From the NCBI RefSeq assembly GCF_036227325.1, contig NZ_CP109467.1:6138001-6202000 (forward strand): 64,000 nt of DNA, given 5' to 3'. The notes beneath the pieces were generated by a model. That model saw only the letters and a list, made by a program, of their open reading frames with translations. It did not search any database and was not told where the DNA came from. Both the position numbers and the translations under genes were made by a program. This document shows positions 7,561-16,981 of the stretch, one piece after another. This DNA is from Streptomyces sp. NBC_01465. GTDB lineage: Bacteria > Actinomycetota > Actinomycetes > Streptomycetales > Streptomycetaceae. Position 1 is the first letter of the stretch, and the number at the start of each line of letters is the position of its first letter.

Positions 7561-8558
7561 CCCGAGCAGCCGTATTCGGAACCGGATCGTGGGGCACCGC
7601 CTTCGGCACGGTGCTCGCCGATGCGGGGTGCGACGTGACCCTCGTGGGTCGCCGCCCCGAACTCGTCGAGGCCATCAACACCACGCGTACCAACCCCGAC
7701 TACTTCCCCGGGCTCGAACTCCCCGCGGCTCTGCGCGCCACGACGGATCCCGCCGAGGCCGCGGAGGGCGCCGAGTTCGCGGTGTTCGCCGTGCCCTCGC
7801 AGACGCTGCGCGCGAATCTCGCCTCCTGGGCCGAACTGTTCGCCGCCGACACCGTCCTCGTCTCATTGATGAAGGGCATCGAACTCGGCACCGCCAAGCG
7901 CATGAGCGAGGTGATCGAGGAGGTCGCCAAGGTCCCCTCCGAGCGCATCGCCGTCGTCTCCGGGCCCAACCTGGCCAAGGAGATCGCCAGCCGGATGCCG
8001 GCCGCCGCGGTGGTCGCCTGCACCGACGAAGCCGTCGCGCAGCGGCTCCAGGCCGCCTGCCACACCCCGTACTTCCGCCCGTACACGATCACCGACGTCA
8101 TCGGCTGCGAGCTGGGCGGCGCGGTGAAGAACGTGATCGGCCTGGCGGTCGGCATCGCGGACGGCATGGGGCTCGGCGACAACGCCAAGGGCTCCCTCAT
8201 CACGCGCGGTCTGGCCGAGACGACGCGTCTGGGCCTCGCGATGGGCGCCGACCCGCTGACCTTCTCCGGCCTCGCGGGCCTCGGCGACCTGGTCGCCACC
8301 TGCTCCTCGCCGCTCTCCCGCAACCACACCTTCGGCCTCAACCTCGGCCGCGGGATGACGCTCCAGGAGACCATCGCGGTCACCAAGCAGACCGCCGAGG
8401 GCGTCAAGTCCTGTGAGTCCGTGGCCGATCTGGCCCGGCGCCACGGCGTCGAGATGCCGATCGCCGACACGGTGGTCGACATCGTCCACAACGGGAAGCC
8501 CCCGCTCGTGGCGCTCAAGGAGCTGATGGGCCGCAGCGCCAAGGCCGAGCGCCGCTGA
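7557..8558 (+). CDS. gpsA: glycerol-3-phosphate dehydrogenase [NAD(P)+]
   Basis: The 333-residue enzyme reduces dihydroxyacetone phosphate to sn-glycerol-3-phosphate for phospholipids. It opens with the Rossmann loop GTGSWGT (residues 8-14), and Lys191 in GAVKNVIGLAVGIADG is the expected catalytic lysine. SGLAGLGDLVATCSSPLSRN is also typical. The GTG start overlaps the plsC stop (GTGA), with GGGGGAGGG upstream. An open frame running further upstream in the same phase is not part of the gene. Confidence 0.96.
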   Translation: MTRAAVFGTGSWGTAFGTVLADAGCDVTLVGRRPELVEAINTTRTNPDYFPGLELPAALRATTDPAEAAEGAEFAVFAVPSQTLRANLASWAELFAADTVLVSLMKGIELGTAKRMSEVIEEVAKVPSERIAVVSGPNLAKEIASRMPAAAVVACTDEAVAQRLQAACHTPYFRPYTITDVIGCELGGAVKNVIGLAVGIADGMGLGDNAKGSLITRGLAETTRLGLAMGADPLTFSGLAGLGDLVATCSSPLSRNHTFGLNLGRGMTLQETIAVTKQTAEGVKSCESVADLARRHGVEMPIADTVVDIVHNGKPPLVALKELMGRSAKAERR

Positions 8559-8583
8559 CTCGACCGGTACCAGCAGGTACCCT
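8555..8583 (+). promoter_or_regulatory. candidate ddl promoter (near-leaderless)
   Basis: CTGACT (8555-8560) and TACCCT (8578-8583) are 17 bp apart. The ddl ATG is only 9 nt beyond the -10 and has no Shine-Dalgarno. The spacer contains two GGTACC palindromes (8566-8571 and 8576-8581); the second overlaps the -10. Confidence 0.5.
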
Positions 8584-8592
8584 CAACCCGAT

Positions 8593-9750
8593 ATGAGCAG
8601 CGAGAACCTCCCCCAGAGCCCTGATCAGCAGCGTCGCAAGCCGCGTGTGGCGGTCGTCTTCGGCGGACGCAGCTCCGAACACGGCGTATCGATCGTCACA
8701 GCGGGCGCCATCCTGCGCGCCATCGACCGGACCAAGTACGACGTGCTGCCCATCGGCATCACGACGGACGGCCGCTGGGCGCTCACCGCCGACGAGCCGG
8801 AGCGGATGGCCGTCACCGACCGCCGTATGCCGACCATCGCGGAGATCGCGGAGTCCACCGAGGGGGCCGTGGTGCTCCCGGTCGACCCGGGCAACCGCGA
8901 AGTGGTCTACAGCGAGCAGGGTTCCGTGCCCAAGGCGCTGGGCGAGGTCGACGTCGTCTTCCCGATGCTGCACGGCCCGTACGGCGAGGACGGCACCCTC
9001 CAGGGGCTTCTGGAGCTCTCCGGGATCCCGTACGTCGGCGCGGGCGTTCTCGCCTCCGCCGTCGGGCAGGACAAGGAGTACATGAAGCGGGTCTTCATCT
9101 CGTACGGGCTCAAGGTCGGCCCCTACGAGGTCGTCCGCCCCCGCGAGTGGAAGCTCGACCCCGCCGCCGCCCGCAAGAAGATCGTGGACTTCGCCGGAGA
9201 GCACGGCTGGCCGCTCTTCATCAAGCCCGCCCGCGGCGGCTCCTCGATGGGCATCACCAAGGTCGACTCCCTCGAAGGCCTCGACGAGGCGGTCGAGGAG
9301 GCCCAGCGCCACGACCCCAAGATCCTCGTCGAGTCGCTGCTGCGCGGCCGCGAGATCGAGTGCGGGGTGCTGGAGTTCGAGGACGGACCGCGTGCCAGCG
9401 TGCCCGCCGAGATCCCGCCGGTCACCGCGCACGACTTCTACGACTTCGAGGCGAAGTACATCGACTCGGCGACCGGGCTCGTGCCCGCCCCGCTGACCCC
9501 CGAGCAGACCGCCGAGGTGCAGCGCCTCGCGGTCGAGGCCTTCGACGCGGTGTCCTGCGAGGGTCTGGTCCGCGCGGACTTCTTCCTCACCGAGGACGGC
9601 GAGTTCGTCATCAACGAGATCAACACGATGCCGGGCTTCACGCCGATCTCGATGTACCCGCGCATGTGGCAGGAGAGCGGCGTCGGTTACCAGGAGCTGG
9701 TGGACCGGCTCATCCAGGCGGCCCTCAACCGCTCGACGGGGCTGCGCTGA
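8593..9750 (+). CDS. ddl: D-alanine--D-alanine ligase
   Basis: The 385-residue ATP-grasp enzyme makes the D-Ala-D-Ala dipeptide of peptidoglycan. Visible motifs are the N-terminal VVFGGRSSEHGVS, HGPYGEDGTLQGLLEL, the ATP-binding FIKPARGGSSMGI and the metal-binding ADFFLTEDGEFVINEINTMPGFTP near the C-terminus. It has the Tyr-containing omega-loop region and no vancomycin-type feature that I can see. The ATG at 8593 lacks a ribosome site and appears to be translated from a very short or absent leader. Confidence 0.96.
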   Translation: MSSENLPQSPDQQRRKPRVAVVFGGRSSEHGVSIVTAGAILRAIDRTKYDVLPIGITTDGRWALTADEPERMAVTDRRMPTIAEIAESTEGAVVLPVDPGNREVVYSEQGSVPKALGEVDVVFPMLHGPYGEDGTLQGLLELSGIPYVGAGVLASAVGQDKEYMKRVFISYGLKVGPYEVVRPREWKLDPAAARKKIVDFAGEHGWPLFIKPARGGSSMGITKVDSLEGLDEAVEEAQRHDPKILVESLLRGREIECGVLEFEDGPRASVPAEIPPVTAHDFYDFEAKYIDSATGLVPAPLTPEQTAEVQRLAVEAFDAVSCEGLVRADFFLTEDGEFVINEINTMPGFTPISMYPRMWQESGVGYQELVDRLIQAALNRSTGLR

Positions 9751-9759
9751 GGCGCTGCC

Positions 9760-10236
9760 TCACGCCTTCACGGTGAGCGGGACGGTCTTGGCGACCGCCG
9801 CCGCGAAGTCCGACAGAGGAGTCACGTCGTGGTCGTACTTCTTCTCCAGTGCGACCTCGACGTACACCTTGCGGTAGGTCGTGGTGAACCGCGGACCGCT
9901 GTTCAGCTGCTCCAGCATCCACTTCACGCCGTCCGCCTCGACGCCCAGCGCGTTCGGGTCGTCCATCTTCTCGGGCCGGGGGACACCGCAGCGCAGTACG
10001 ATCGCGGCGTTGTCCCCCCAGCCGGCGGTCAGTTCGGACTTCGGCTCGACATCGCTCCGCTTCAGCCCCGCGACGGTCTCCGGCAGCACCTTGGCGAGCG
10101 CCTTGCAGTACGCGGCCTCACCGGCGGGCGGCTTGGGGACGGAGACCTGAGGAGCGCCGCCCGCCGAGCAGCCCGCCGCGGCGAGCAGCAGTGCTGTGGC
10201 GGGAAGAGAGAGGAGCCGGCGGCGCGATGAAGTCAC
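9760..10236 (-). CDS. DUF3515 lipoprotein
   Basis: The 158-residue secreted lipoprotein has a twin-arginine-rich start (SSRRR), a hydrophobic core (LLSLPATALLLAAAG) and a lipobox with the lipidated cysteine at about residue 23 (AAAGC). The mature part (YCKALAKVLPETVAGL, WGDNAAIVLRCGV) belongs to the actinobacterial DUF3515 family, whose function I do not know. The GTG start at 10236 has TACGCT 6 nt upstream and no ribosome site. It converges on ddl with 9 bp between stops. Confidence 0.85.
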   Translation of the reverse strand: MTSSRRRLLSLPATALLLAAAGCSAGGAPQVSVPKPPAGEAAYCKALAKVLPETVAGLKRSDVEPKSELTAGWGDNAAIVLRCGVPRPEKMDDPNALGVEADGVKWMLEQLNSGPRFTTTYRKVYVEVALEKKYDHDVTPLSDFAAAVAKTVPLTVKA

Positions 10237-10242
10237 CGGCCC

Positions 10243-10248
10243 AGCGTA
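10243..10248 (-). promoter_or_regulatory. candidate -10 box for the DUF3515 gene
   Basis: TACGCT on the minus strand, exactly 6 nt before the GTG at 10236, with no Shine-Dalgarno. Confidence 0.35.
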
Positions 10249-10255
10249 GACGGGG

Positions 10256-10489
10256 CTACAGGTGCACCACCGGGCAGGTCAGGGTGCGGGTGATGCCGTC
10301 CACCTGCTGGACTCTGGCGACCACCATGCGACCGAGTTCGTCGACGGTGTCGGCCTGGGCGCGCACGATCACGTCGTACGGTCCTGTCACGTCCTCGGCC
10401 TGTATGACCCCGGGGATCTTCCCGATGAGATCGGCGACAGTCGACGCCTTTCCCACTTCGGTCTGGATGAGGATGTACGCCTGTACCAC
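10256..10489 (-). CDS. stand-alone Lrp/AsnC ligand-binding (RAM) domain protein
   Basis: The 77-residue product VQAYILIQTEVGKASTVADL... is a complete alpha/beta RAM domain, with IPGVIQAEDVTGPYDVIVRAQ and a C-terminal strand ITRTLTCPVV. There is no helix-turn-helix. Such SraA-like proteins resemble the effector half of Lrp. They may sense an amino acid or form mixed oligomers with full Lrp proteins; that is inference. The GTG at 10489 follows an excellent GGAGG, which rules out the longer frame reaching 10597. Confidence 0.88.
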   Translation of the reverse strand: MVQAYILIQTEVGKASTVADLIGKIPGVIQAEDVTGPYDVIVRAQADTVDELGRMVVARVQQVDGITRTLTCPVVHL

Positions 10490-10620
10490 GGAACCTCCAG
10501 GGCGGCCACGAGGATCTTGTGGGGAGAGGGAAAGGGACGCCAAGGTATCGCGTCGTTCCGGGCCACGGGGAGACCCGCGCGCCCGGTTGTCGCACACATC
10601 GGGGCGTACGGAGAACAGAA

Positions 10621-10641
10621 GTTGACGTCACGGTTGACGTC
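10621..10641. repeat. tandem GTTGACGTC repeat upstream of thiL
   Basis: GTTGACGTC occurs at 10621-10629 and again at 10633-10641, a 12-bp period. Each copy contains a -35-like TTGACG, but I found no -10 at the right spacing from either. Confidence 0.4.
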
Positions 10642-10710
10642 TCTTTCGACGGTACCGACAGCAGGCACCGCTCGCGACCGCAAGCGCACAGGGGCAGAAG
10701 GGGTACGAAC

Positions 10711-11676
10711 ATGAAGGGCACCGTGGGGGAGCTCGGGGAATTCGGGCTGATCAGAGAGCTCACCTCCCGGCTCACCACCACTCCGGCGGTGAAGCTGGGA
10801 CCGGGCGACGACGCCGCGGTCGTGGCCGCACCCGACCGGAGAGTCGTGGCGAGCACGGACATCCTGATCGAGGGGCGGCACTTCCGCCGCGACTGGTCGA
10901 CCGCGTACGACGTCGGGCGCAAGGCGGCCGCGCAGAATCTCGCCGACATCGCCGCCATGGGCGCGGTGCCCACGGCGATCCTGCTCGGCCTCGTCGTACC
11001 CGCCGAACTGCCCGCCGCCTGGCCCGTCGAGCTGATGGACGGAATCCGCGACGAGTGCCAGGTCGCGGGCGCCGCCGTGGTCGGCGGCGATGTGGTGCGC
11101 GGGGACACGATCACCGTCTCCATCACGGCACTTGGGGATCTGCGCAACCACGAGCCGGTGCTCCGGTCCGGTGCGCAGCCGGGCGATGTCGTCGCCGTCA
11201 CCGGGTGGTTGGGGTGGTCGGCGGCCGGATTCGCCGTCCTGTCACGGGGGTTCCGCTCGCCGCGCGCCTTCGTCGAGGCACACCGCAGGCCCGAACCGCC
11301 GTACCACGCGGGACCCGCGGCCGCCGGGCTCGGCGCCACCGCGATGACCGATGTGAGCGACGGGCTCGTCGCCGACCTCGGTCATATCGCCGAGGCCAGC
11401 AAGGTCCGTATCGATCTGCGGGCCGGACTCATCGACATCCCCTCGCAGATGAACGACATCGGTCAGGCGGTCGGCGTCGACCCGCTGCAGTGGGTGCTCA
11501 CCGGGGGAGAGGACCACGCGATCGTGGCGACCTTCCCGCCGGACGTGAAGCTGCCCGCCCGCTGGAAGGTCATCGGCGAGGTCCTCAACCCCTCCGCGCT
11601 GCCCCAGGTGACGGTCGACGGAGCGCCCTGGACGAGCAAGGGCGGCTGGGACCACTTCTCAGGAGACGGATCATGA
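10711..11676 (+). CDS. thiL: thiamine-monophosphate kinase
   Basis: The 321-residue PurM-like kinase phosphorylates thiamine monophosphate to the diphosphate. Diagnostic segments are [10 protein letters not shown] near residue 30, [34 protein letters not shown] and [19 protein letters not shown]. The ATG at 10711 gives the family start [18 protein letters not shown]. The thiD start overlaps its stop (ATGA), so the two thiamine kinases are coupled. Confidence 0.95.
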   Translation: MKGTVGELGEFGLIRELTSRLTTTPAVKLGPGDDAAVVAAPDRRVVASTDILIEGRHFRRDWSTAYDVGRKAAAQNLADIAAMGAVPTAILLGLVVPAELPAAWPVELMDGIRDECQVAGAAVVGGDVVRGDTITVSITALGDLRNHEPVLRSGAQPGDVVAVTGWLGWSAAGFAVLSRGFRSPRAFVEAHRRPEPPYHAGPAAAGLGATAMTDVSDGLVADLGHIAEASKVRIDLRAGLIDIPSQMNDIGQAVGVDPLQWVLTGGEDHAIVATFPPDVKLPARWKVIGEVLNPSALPQVTVDGAPWTSKGGWDHFSGDGS

Positions 11677-12467
11677 ACCACCCCCCTCTCGTACTGACGG
11701 TCGCCGGATCGGACTCCGGCGGCGGGGCCGGCATCCAGGCCGACCTCAAGACGATGCTGGCGCTCGGCGTGCACGGCATGAGCGTGCTCACCGCGGTCAC
11801 CGCGCAGAACTCGCTGGGCGTGCAGGGCGCGTGGGAGCTTCCGGCCGACGCGGTACGGGCCCAGTACCGGGCGGTCGTCGACGACATCGGCGTCGACGCG
11901 GTGAAGACCGGGATGCTGGCGACGGCCGAGCTCGTCGAGACGGTCGCGGAGCTGCTGGCCGGCACCGACGCCCCGGTCGTGGTGGACCCTGTGGGCGTCT
12001 CCAAGCACGGGGATCCGCTGCTCGCGGCATCGGCGCTCGATTCCGTACGCAGGAAGCTGCTGCCGGTGGCGACCGTGGCCACGCCCAACCTCGACGAGGT
12101 GGCCCAGCTGACCGGGGTGCACGTCGAGGCGGAGGCGGACCTGGTGCGGGCTGCCGGGGCGATTCTGGAGTACGGGCCGCGCTGGGCGCTCATCAAGGGC
12201 GGGCATCTCGCCGGTGAGGCGGTGGACCTGCTGACGGACGGCACCGAGGAGCACTGGCTGCGGGCGCCGAGGCTCGACAACCGTCATACGCACGGGACGG
12301 GGTGCACGCTGGCCTCGGCGGTCGCTTCGTACCTGGCGCGCGGGCTTTCGGTCCCTGAGGCGGTGGCGGCCGCCAAGGAGTACGTCACGGGCGCGATCGC
12401 GGCGGGCTTCCCGCTCGGCGGCGGGATCGGGCCGGTCGACCACGGGTGGCGGTTCCGTACCGGCTGA
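11673..12467 (+). CDS. thiD: hydroxymethylpyrimidine / phosphomethylpyrimidine kinase
   Basis: The 264-residue ribokinase-fold enzyme phosphorylates HMP to HMP-PP for thiamine synthesis. Features are [18 protein letters not shown] at residues 9-26, a [16 protein letters not shown] metal/substrate region, and the C-terminal anion hole [20 protein letters not shown]. It overlaps thiL by 4 nt and follows AGGAGACGG. A shared terminator separates it from the convergent rpmB. Confidence 0.95.
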   Translation: MNHPPLVLTVAGSDSGGGAGIQADLKTMLALGVHGMSVLTAVTAQNSLGVQGAWELPADAVRAQYRAVVDDIGVDAVKTGMLATAELVETVAELLAGTDAPVVVDPVGVSKHGDPLLAASALDSVRRKLLPVATVATPNLDEVAQLTGVHVEAEADLVRAAGAILEYGPRWALIKGGHLAGEAVDLLTDGTEEHWLRAPRLDNRHTHGTGCTLASAVASYLARGLSVPEAVAAAKEYVTGAIAAGFPLGGGIGPVDHGWRFRTG

Positions 12468-12486
12468 GGCTTTTCGGGCACGCGAA

Positions 12487-12516
12487 AAAGCCGGTCCACC
12501 GAGGTGGACCGGCTTT
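12487..12516. terminator. bidirectional terminator between thiD and rpmB
   Basis: AAAGCCGGTCCACC (12487-12500) and GGTGGACCGGCTTT (12503-12516) are perfect complements with A- and T-rich ends. It suits both the plus-strand thiD and the minus-strand rpmB. Confidence 0.8.
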
Positions 12517-12559
12517 ATCAAGGCAACCGCAAGGGGCTGCGCTACGACGGAACGTCGCG

Positions 12560-12745
12560 TTAGCGCGAGACCTTGCCGGCCTTGATGCACGAGGTGCAGA
12601 CGTTGAGCCGCTTCGGCGTCCGACCGACCACTGCACGCACGCGCTGGATGTTGGGGTTCCAGCGACGGGACGTACGGCGGTGCGAGTGCGAAATGTTGTT
12701 GCCGAAGCCGGGGCCCTTGCCACAGACGTCGCAGTTGGCAGCCAC
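12560..12745 (-). CDS. rpmB: 50S ribosomal protein L28, zinc-binding type
   Basis: The 61-residue L28 begins [23 protein letters not shown]. Two CXXC pairs (CDVC near the start, CTSC near the end) mark the cysteine-containing C+ form, which binds zinc. Streptomycetes often carry a second, cysteine-free form elsewhere that is used under zinc limitation. The gene diverges from the DAK2-domain gene, as in many actinobacteria. Confidence 0.95.
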   Translation of the reverse strand: MAANCDVCGKGPGFGNNISHSHRRTSRRWNPNIQRVRAVVGRTPKRLNVCTSCIKAGKVSR

Positions 12746-12986
12746 GGGTCACTCCAAAGACTTCAGAATTACGATGAATTCCGGCGCACCGGAATCAGGT
12801 AACTGATGGTGGCTTGCCGGGGGATTTGGCCCGACTCTCATCGGGCAACCGAAGCAGCATACAACGGCGGCTTCGGAGATACGAAACTACCATGTCCGGG
12901 ACGCCCCCTGCCCCGGCCCCTTGTCTCCCACGGGGTCTACCCTGCGGTGCAACGCCGCTGCTCAAGGATGTCAAGGAGGACGCCAG

Positions 12987-14603
12987 GTGCCGCAGATCCC
13001 CGACGATCTCGATGCCGTCGCGGTACGCACCTGGTGCTCGCTCGCGCTCGACGCACTGGGCAGCGACCGCGAGGAGATCGACGCGATCAATGTCTATCCG
13101 GTCGCGGACGGGGACACCGGAACCAACCTCTATCTGACCCTGGAATCCGCCTCCCAGGCGGTCGAGGCGGTCTTCACGGGGTACGGCGCCGAAACCCCGG
13201 AGACGGCTGACGTGATCCGCGCGATGGCCCACGGGGCGCTGATCGGGGCCCGGGGGAACTCCGGGACGATCCTGTCGCAGCTGCTGCGGGGGATGTCCGA
13301 GGTGCTGGCGGAGCCGGAGGGTGAGCAGGATCACGCCGTACTGCTGCGGCGGGCGCTGCGCACGGCGGCCACATCGGCGTACCGGGCGGTCGCGCACCCG
13401 GTCGAGGGCACGATGCTGACGGTGGCGACCGCGGCCGCCGATGCGGCGGAGTCGGCGGGCGGCGGCTGCGCGGAGGTGGCGCGGGCGGCGTACGACGGCG
13501 CACGGGAGGCGCTGCGGGAGACCCCGGGGCAGCTGGCCGTGCTGGGGCGCGCGGGCGTCGTGGACGCGGGCGGGCGGGGTCTGGTGGATGTGCTGGCCGC
13601 GCTGGTGGGCGCGCTGACCGGGGAGACGCCGGCCGCGCAGGGGCGGGGCCACGGGGTGCTCGTGGAGGCCGCCGACTGCGCGGCGGACCCGGAGGAGGGC
13701 GGCCCGGCCTTCGAGGTGATCTATCTGCTGGAGGCGGAGGACGAGGCGGTGGCCCGGCTCCGTACGCGCCTGGACGCACTCGGCGAATCGCTGGTCGTGG
13801 TCGGCGGCGACGGGCTGTGGAACGTTCATGTGCACGTGGACGACGCCGGAGCCGCGGTTGAGGCGGGGGTCGAGGCGGGGCGCCCGTACCGGATCCGCAT
13901 CACCCACTTCGCCGCCGCGGCAGTCGAGGCGCGCGAGCAGATCCAGCGCGCGGTGGTGGCGGTCGTCCCCGGCGCGGGGCTCGCGGAGCTGTGCTCGGAG
14001 GCGGGCGCGACGACCGTGCTCGCACGCCCCGGGGAGCCGCCCGCCAGCGGAGAACTCGTCGACGCGATCCGCCGGGCGCACGCCCGCGAGGTGGTCCTCC
14101 TGCCGAACGACGCGGACCTGCGCCACACGGCTGCGGCGGCCGCGGAGCAGATGCGTACGGAGGGCGTACGGGTCGCGCTCATTCCCACGCGGGCGGCCGT
14201 CCAGGGGATCGCGGCCCTGGCCGTCCACGAGCCGGAGCGCCGCTTCGACGAGGACGTGGTGGCGATGACGGCGGCGGCCCGCACGACGCGCTACGCCGAA
14301 CTGGCCGTCGCGGAACGGCAGTCGTGGACGTCGGCGGGCATCTGCCAGGCCGGCGACGTGCTGGGCCTGATCGACGGCGACGTGGCGGTGATCGGCGCGG
14401 ACGTGGCGACAACGGCAGAGACGGTGCTGCACCGGATGCTGGCGGCGGGCGGGGAACTGGTCACGCTGGTGGTGGGGGAGGGTGTGCCGGACTCGGTGGC
14501 GGAGGGGCTTGAGGCGTACGTACGCGAACGCCACCTGGCGGTGGACACGGTGGTCTATGCGGGGGGTCCCCAGGCGGCGCCACTGCTGATCGGCGTCGAA
14601 TAG
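12987..14603 (+). CDS. DAK2/DegV-type protein, fatty acid kinase FakA-like
   Basis: The 538-residue protein has an N-terminal DhaL/DAK2 domain with the ADP-Mg signature NVYPVADGDTGTNLYLT and GARGNSGTILSQLLRG, then a FakA-type C-terminal half. FakA transfers ATP phosphate to FakB-bound fatty acids; no FakB (DegV) gene is seen in the window. The GTG at 12987 sits behind AAGGAGG and gives the start PQIPDDLDAVAVRTW. The rpmB / DAK2 / recG order is common, and the older label is dihydroxyacetone kinase-like. Function here is inferred from the family. Confidence 0.85.
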   Translation: MPQIPDDLDAVAVRTWCSLALDALGSDREEIDAINVYPVADGDTGTNLYLTLESASQAVEAVFTGYGAETPETADVIRAMAHGALIGARGNSGTILSQLLRGMSEVLAEPEGEQDHAVLLRRALRTAATSAYRAVAHPVEGTMLTVATAAADAAESAGGGCAEVARAAYDGAREALRETPGQLAVLGRAGVVDAGGRGLVDVLAALVGALTGETPAAQGRGHGVLVEAADCAADPEEGGPAFEVIYLLEAEDEAVARLRTRLDALGESLVVVGGDGLWNVHVHVDDAGAAVEAGVEAGRPYRIRITHFAAAAVEAREQIQRAVVAVVPGAGLAELCSEAGATTVLARPGEPPASGELVDAIRRAHAREVVLLPNDADLRHTAAAAAEQMRTEGVRVALIPTRAAVQGIAALAVHEPERRFDEDVVAMTAAARTTRYAELAVAERQSWTSAGICQAGDVLGLIDGDVAVIGADVATTAETVLHRMLAAGGELVTLVVGEGVPDSVAEGLEAYVRERHLAVDTVVYAGGPQAAPLLIGVE

Positions 14604-14637
14604 GCGCGACCCCGCCCCGGGGCGCTGCCCGGACCCT

Positions 14638-14682
14638 GCTCCTCAATCGCCGGAGGGGCTTGATTTTGCTGATCTGGGCTCG
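14638..14682. repeat. 45-nt dispersed repeat, copy 1
   Basis: This segment, from GCTCCTCAATCGCC to GATCTGGGCTCG, recurs at 40884-40928 with a single base change. It lies in the spacer between the DAK2 gene and recG. Confidence 0.85.
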
Positions 14683-14747
14683 CTTGTGCGGGTCCCGAAC
14701 GGGCCGGATTAGCCGCAATGTCAGACCCATGGTGTGCAATAGATCGC

Positions 14748-16928
14748 GTGCCCGCGCTAGACGAACCCCTCAAGAAGACACTCGGCGCCCCCACCGCCAA
14801 GGTGATGGCCGAGCATCTCGACCTGCACACGGTCGGCGACCTCCTGCACCACTACCCCCGCCGCTACGCCGAGCGCGGCGAGCTCACCCAGCTCGCCGAC
14901 CTCCCCCTCGACGAGCACGTCACCGTCTTCGCGCAGGTCGCCGACGCCCGGGTCCTCACCTTCGGCAGTGGCAGCGGCAAGCGTTTGGAGGTGAACATCA
15001 CCGACGGCAGCGGACGCCTCCAGCTCGTCTTCTTCGGCAACGGCCTCCACAAGCCCCACAAGGAGCTCCTCCCCGGCCGCCGCGCGATGTTCTCCGGCAA
15101 GGTCTCGAAGTTCCGCCAGACCTTCCAACTCGCCCACCCCGCCTATGAGTTGCTCGACGCCGACACCGATGCCGGCTCCGTCACTGCCTGGGCGAACCAG
15201 CAGATCCCGATCTACCCGGCCTGCAAGCAGCTGGAGTCCTGGAAGATCGCCAAGTGTGTCGACCTGGTCCTGCCCAGCGCGGACGAGGCCGTCGACCCGC
15301 TCACGCCCGCCCTGCGCGAGGGCCGCGGTCTGATCGCGCTCCCCGACGCACTGCGGAAGATCCACCGCCCGCAGACGAAGGCCGACATCGCGGAGGCCCG
15401 CGACCGGCTCAAGTGGGACGAGGCGTTCGTCCTGCAGGTGGCGCTCGCCCGCCGGCGGTACGCGGACGCCCAACTCCCCGCCGTGGCAAGGAAGCCCGTC
15501 GCCGACGGCCTCCTCGACGCCTTCGACGCCAAGCTGCCCTTCACCCTCACCGACGGCCAGCAGAAGGTCACCAAGGAGATCTTCGACGACCTCGCCACCG
15601 AGCACCCGATGCACCGGCTGCTCCAGGGGGAAGTCGGGTCGGGGAAGACCATGGTCGCCCTGCGCGCCATGCTCGCCGTCGTCGACGCGGGCGGTCAGGC
15701 CGCGATGCTCGCGCCCACCGAGGTCCTCGCCCAGCAGCACCACCGCTCCATCACCGAGATGATGGGCGAGCTCGCCGAGGGCGGCATGCTCGGCGGCTCC
15801 GACGCGGGCACCAAGGTCGTCCTGCTCACCGGCTCGATGGGGATGCCCGCCCGCCGCCAGGCGCTGCTCGACCTGGTCACCGGTGAGGCCGGGCTCGTGA
15901 TCGGCACGCATGCGCTCATCGAGGACAAGGTGCAGTTCCACGACCTGGGCCTGGTCGTCGTGGACGAGCAGCACCGCTTCGGGGTGGAGCAGCGCGACGC
16001 CCTGCGCTCCAAGGGCAAGCAGCCCCCGCATCTGCTGGTCATGACCGCGACGCCCATTCCCCGTACGGTCGCGATGACCGTCTTCGGTGACCTGGAGACC
16101 TCGGTCCTGGACCAGCTCCCGGCGGGCCGCTCGCCGATCGCCACCCATGTCGTACCGGCCAAGGACAAGCCACATTTCCTGGCGCGTGCGTGGGAGCGCG
16201 TACGCGAGGAGGTCGAGAACGGGCATCAGGCGTATGTCGTCTGCCCGCGCATCGGGGACGGCGAGGACGAGCCGAAGAAGAAGCAGAAGGCTGCTGAAGA
16301 GGACCCCGAGAAGCGGCCGCCGCTCGCCGTCGTCGAGATCGCCGAGCAGCTCACCAAGGGGCCTTTGAGCGGGCTGCGGGTCGAGATCCTGCACGGGCGC
16401 ATGGCACCCGACGACAAGGACGACGTGATGCGGCGCTTCGCCGCCGGCGACGTGGACGTGCTCGTCGCGACCACCGTCATCGAGGTCGGCGTCAATGTGC
16501 CCAACGCCACCGTGATGGTGATCATGGACGCGGACCGGTTCGGGGTCTCCCAGCTGCACCAGCTGCGCGGCCGCGTGGGCCGCGGCTCGGCGCCCGGGCT
16601 CTGTCTGCTGGTCAGCGAGGCGCACGAGGCCAGCCCCGCCCGGGCCCGGCTGGGCGCGGTGGCCGCGACGCTGGACGGCTTCGAGCTCTCCCGTATCGAC
16701 CTCGAACAGCGCCGCGAGGGCGACGTCCTCGGCCAGGCCCAGTCCGGCGTCCGCTCCTCGCTGCGGATGCTCGCCGTCATCGAGGACGAGGAGGTCATCG
16801 CCGCCGCCCGCGAGGAGGCCGTGACGGTCGTCGCCGCCGACCCCGACCTGGAGCGACTGCCGGAGCTGCGCATCGCTCTGGACGCACTGCTTGACCAGGA
16901 GCGCGAGCAGTACCTCGACAAGGGCTGA
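14748..16928 (+). CDS. recG: ATP-dependent DNA helicase RecG
   Basis: The 726-residue helicase regresses stalled forks and branch-migrates Holliday junctions. It has an N-terminal wedge/OB domain, Walker A GEVGSGKT at 294-301, the Walker B DEQH box at 406-409, TATPIPRT, and the C-terminal helicase motifs ATTVIEVGVNVPNATVMVI and QLRGRVGRG. An insertion rich in Lys/Glu (about 503-522) interrupts the second RecA domain. I chose the GTG at 14748 (VPALDEPLKKTLG), which fits the family. An ATG at 14718 would add ten residues. Neither start has a clear ribosome site. Confidence 0.94.
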   Translation: MPALDEPLKKTLGAPTAKVMAEHLDLHTVGDLLHHYPRRYAERGELTQLADLPLDEHVTVFAQVADARVLTFGSGSGKRLEVNITDGSGRLQLVFFGNGLHKPHKELLPGRRAMFSGKVSKFRQTFQLAHPAYELLDADTDAGSVTAWANQQIPIYPACKQLESWKIAKCVDLVLPSADEAVDPLTPALREGRGLIALPDALRKIHRPQTKADIAEARDRLKWDEAFVLQVALARRRYADAQLPAVARKPVADGLLDAFDAKLPFTLTDGQQKVTKEIFDDLATEHPMHRLLQGEVGSGKTMVALRAMLAVVDAGGQAAMLAPTEVLAQQHHRSITEMMGELAEGGMLGGSDAGTKVVLLTGSMGMPARRQALLDLVTGEAGLVIGTHALIEDKVQFHDLGLVVVDEQHRFGVEQRDALRSKGKQPPHLLVMTATPIPRTVAMTVFGDLETSVLDQLPAGRSPIATHVVPAKDKPHFLARAWERVREEVENGHQAYVVCPRIGDGEDEPKKKQKAAEEDPEKRPPLAVVEIAEQLTKGPLSGLRVEILHGRMAPDDKDDVMRRFAAGDVDVLVATTVIEVGVNVPNATVMVIMDADRFGVSQLHQLRGRVGRGSAPGLCLLVSEAHEASPARARLGAVAATLDGFELSRIDLEQRREGDVLGQAQSGVRSSLRMLAVIEDEEVIAAAREEAVTVVAADPDLERLPELRIALDALLDQEREQYLDKG

Positions 16929-16981
16929 GAGACTGGGGGAGCACCTCACTGGCACCAAGCAGCCCACCCGAAGGACCTCAG

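Noticed and set aside
8566-8581. Two GGTACC palindromes as an operator before ddl
   Set aside because: They fall inside the predicted -10 spacer and overlap the -10, and a pair of 6-mers is weak evidence. Recorded with the promoter only.
10490-10710. TPP riboswitch upstream of thiL-thiD
   Set aside because: The conserved CUGAGA and thi-box segments are not present.
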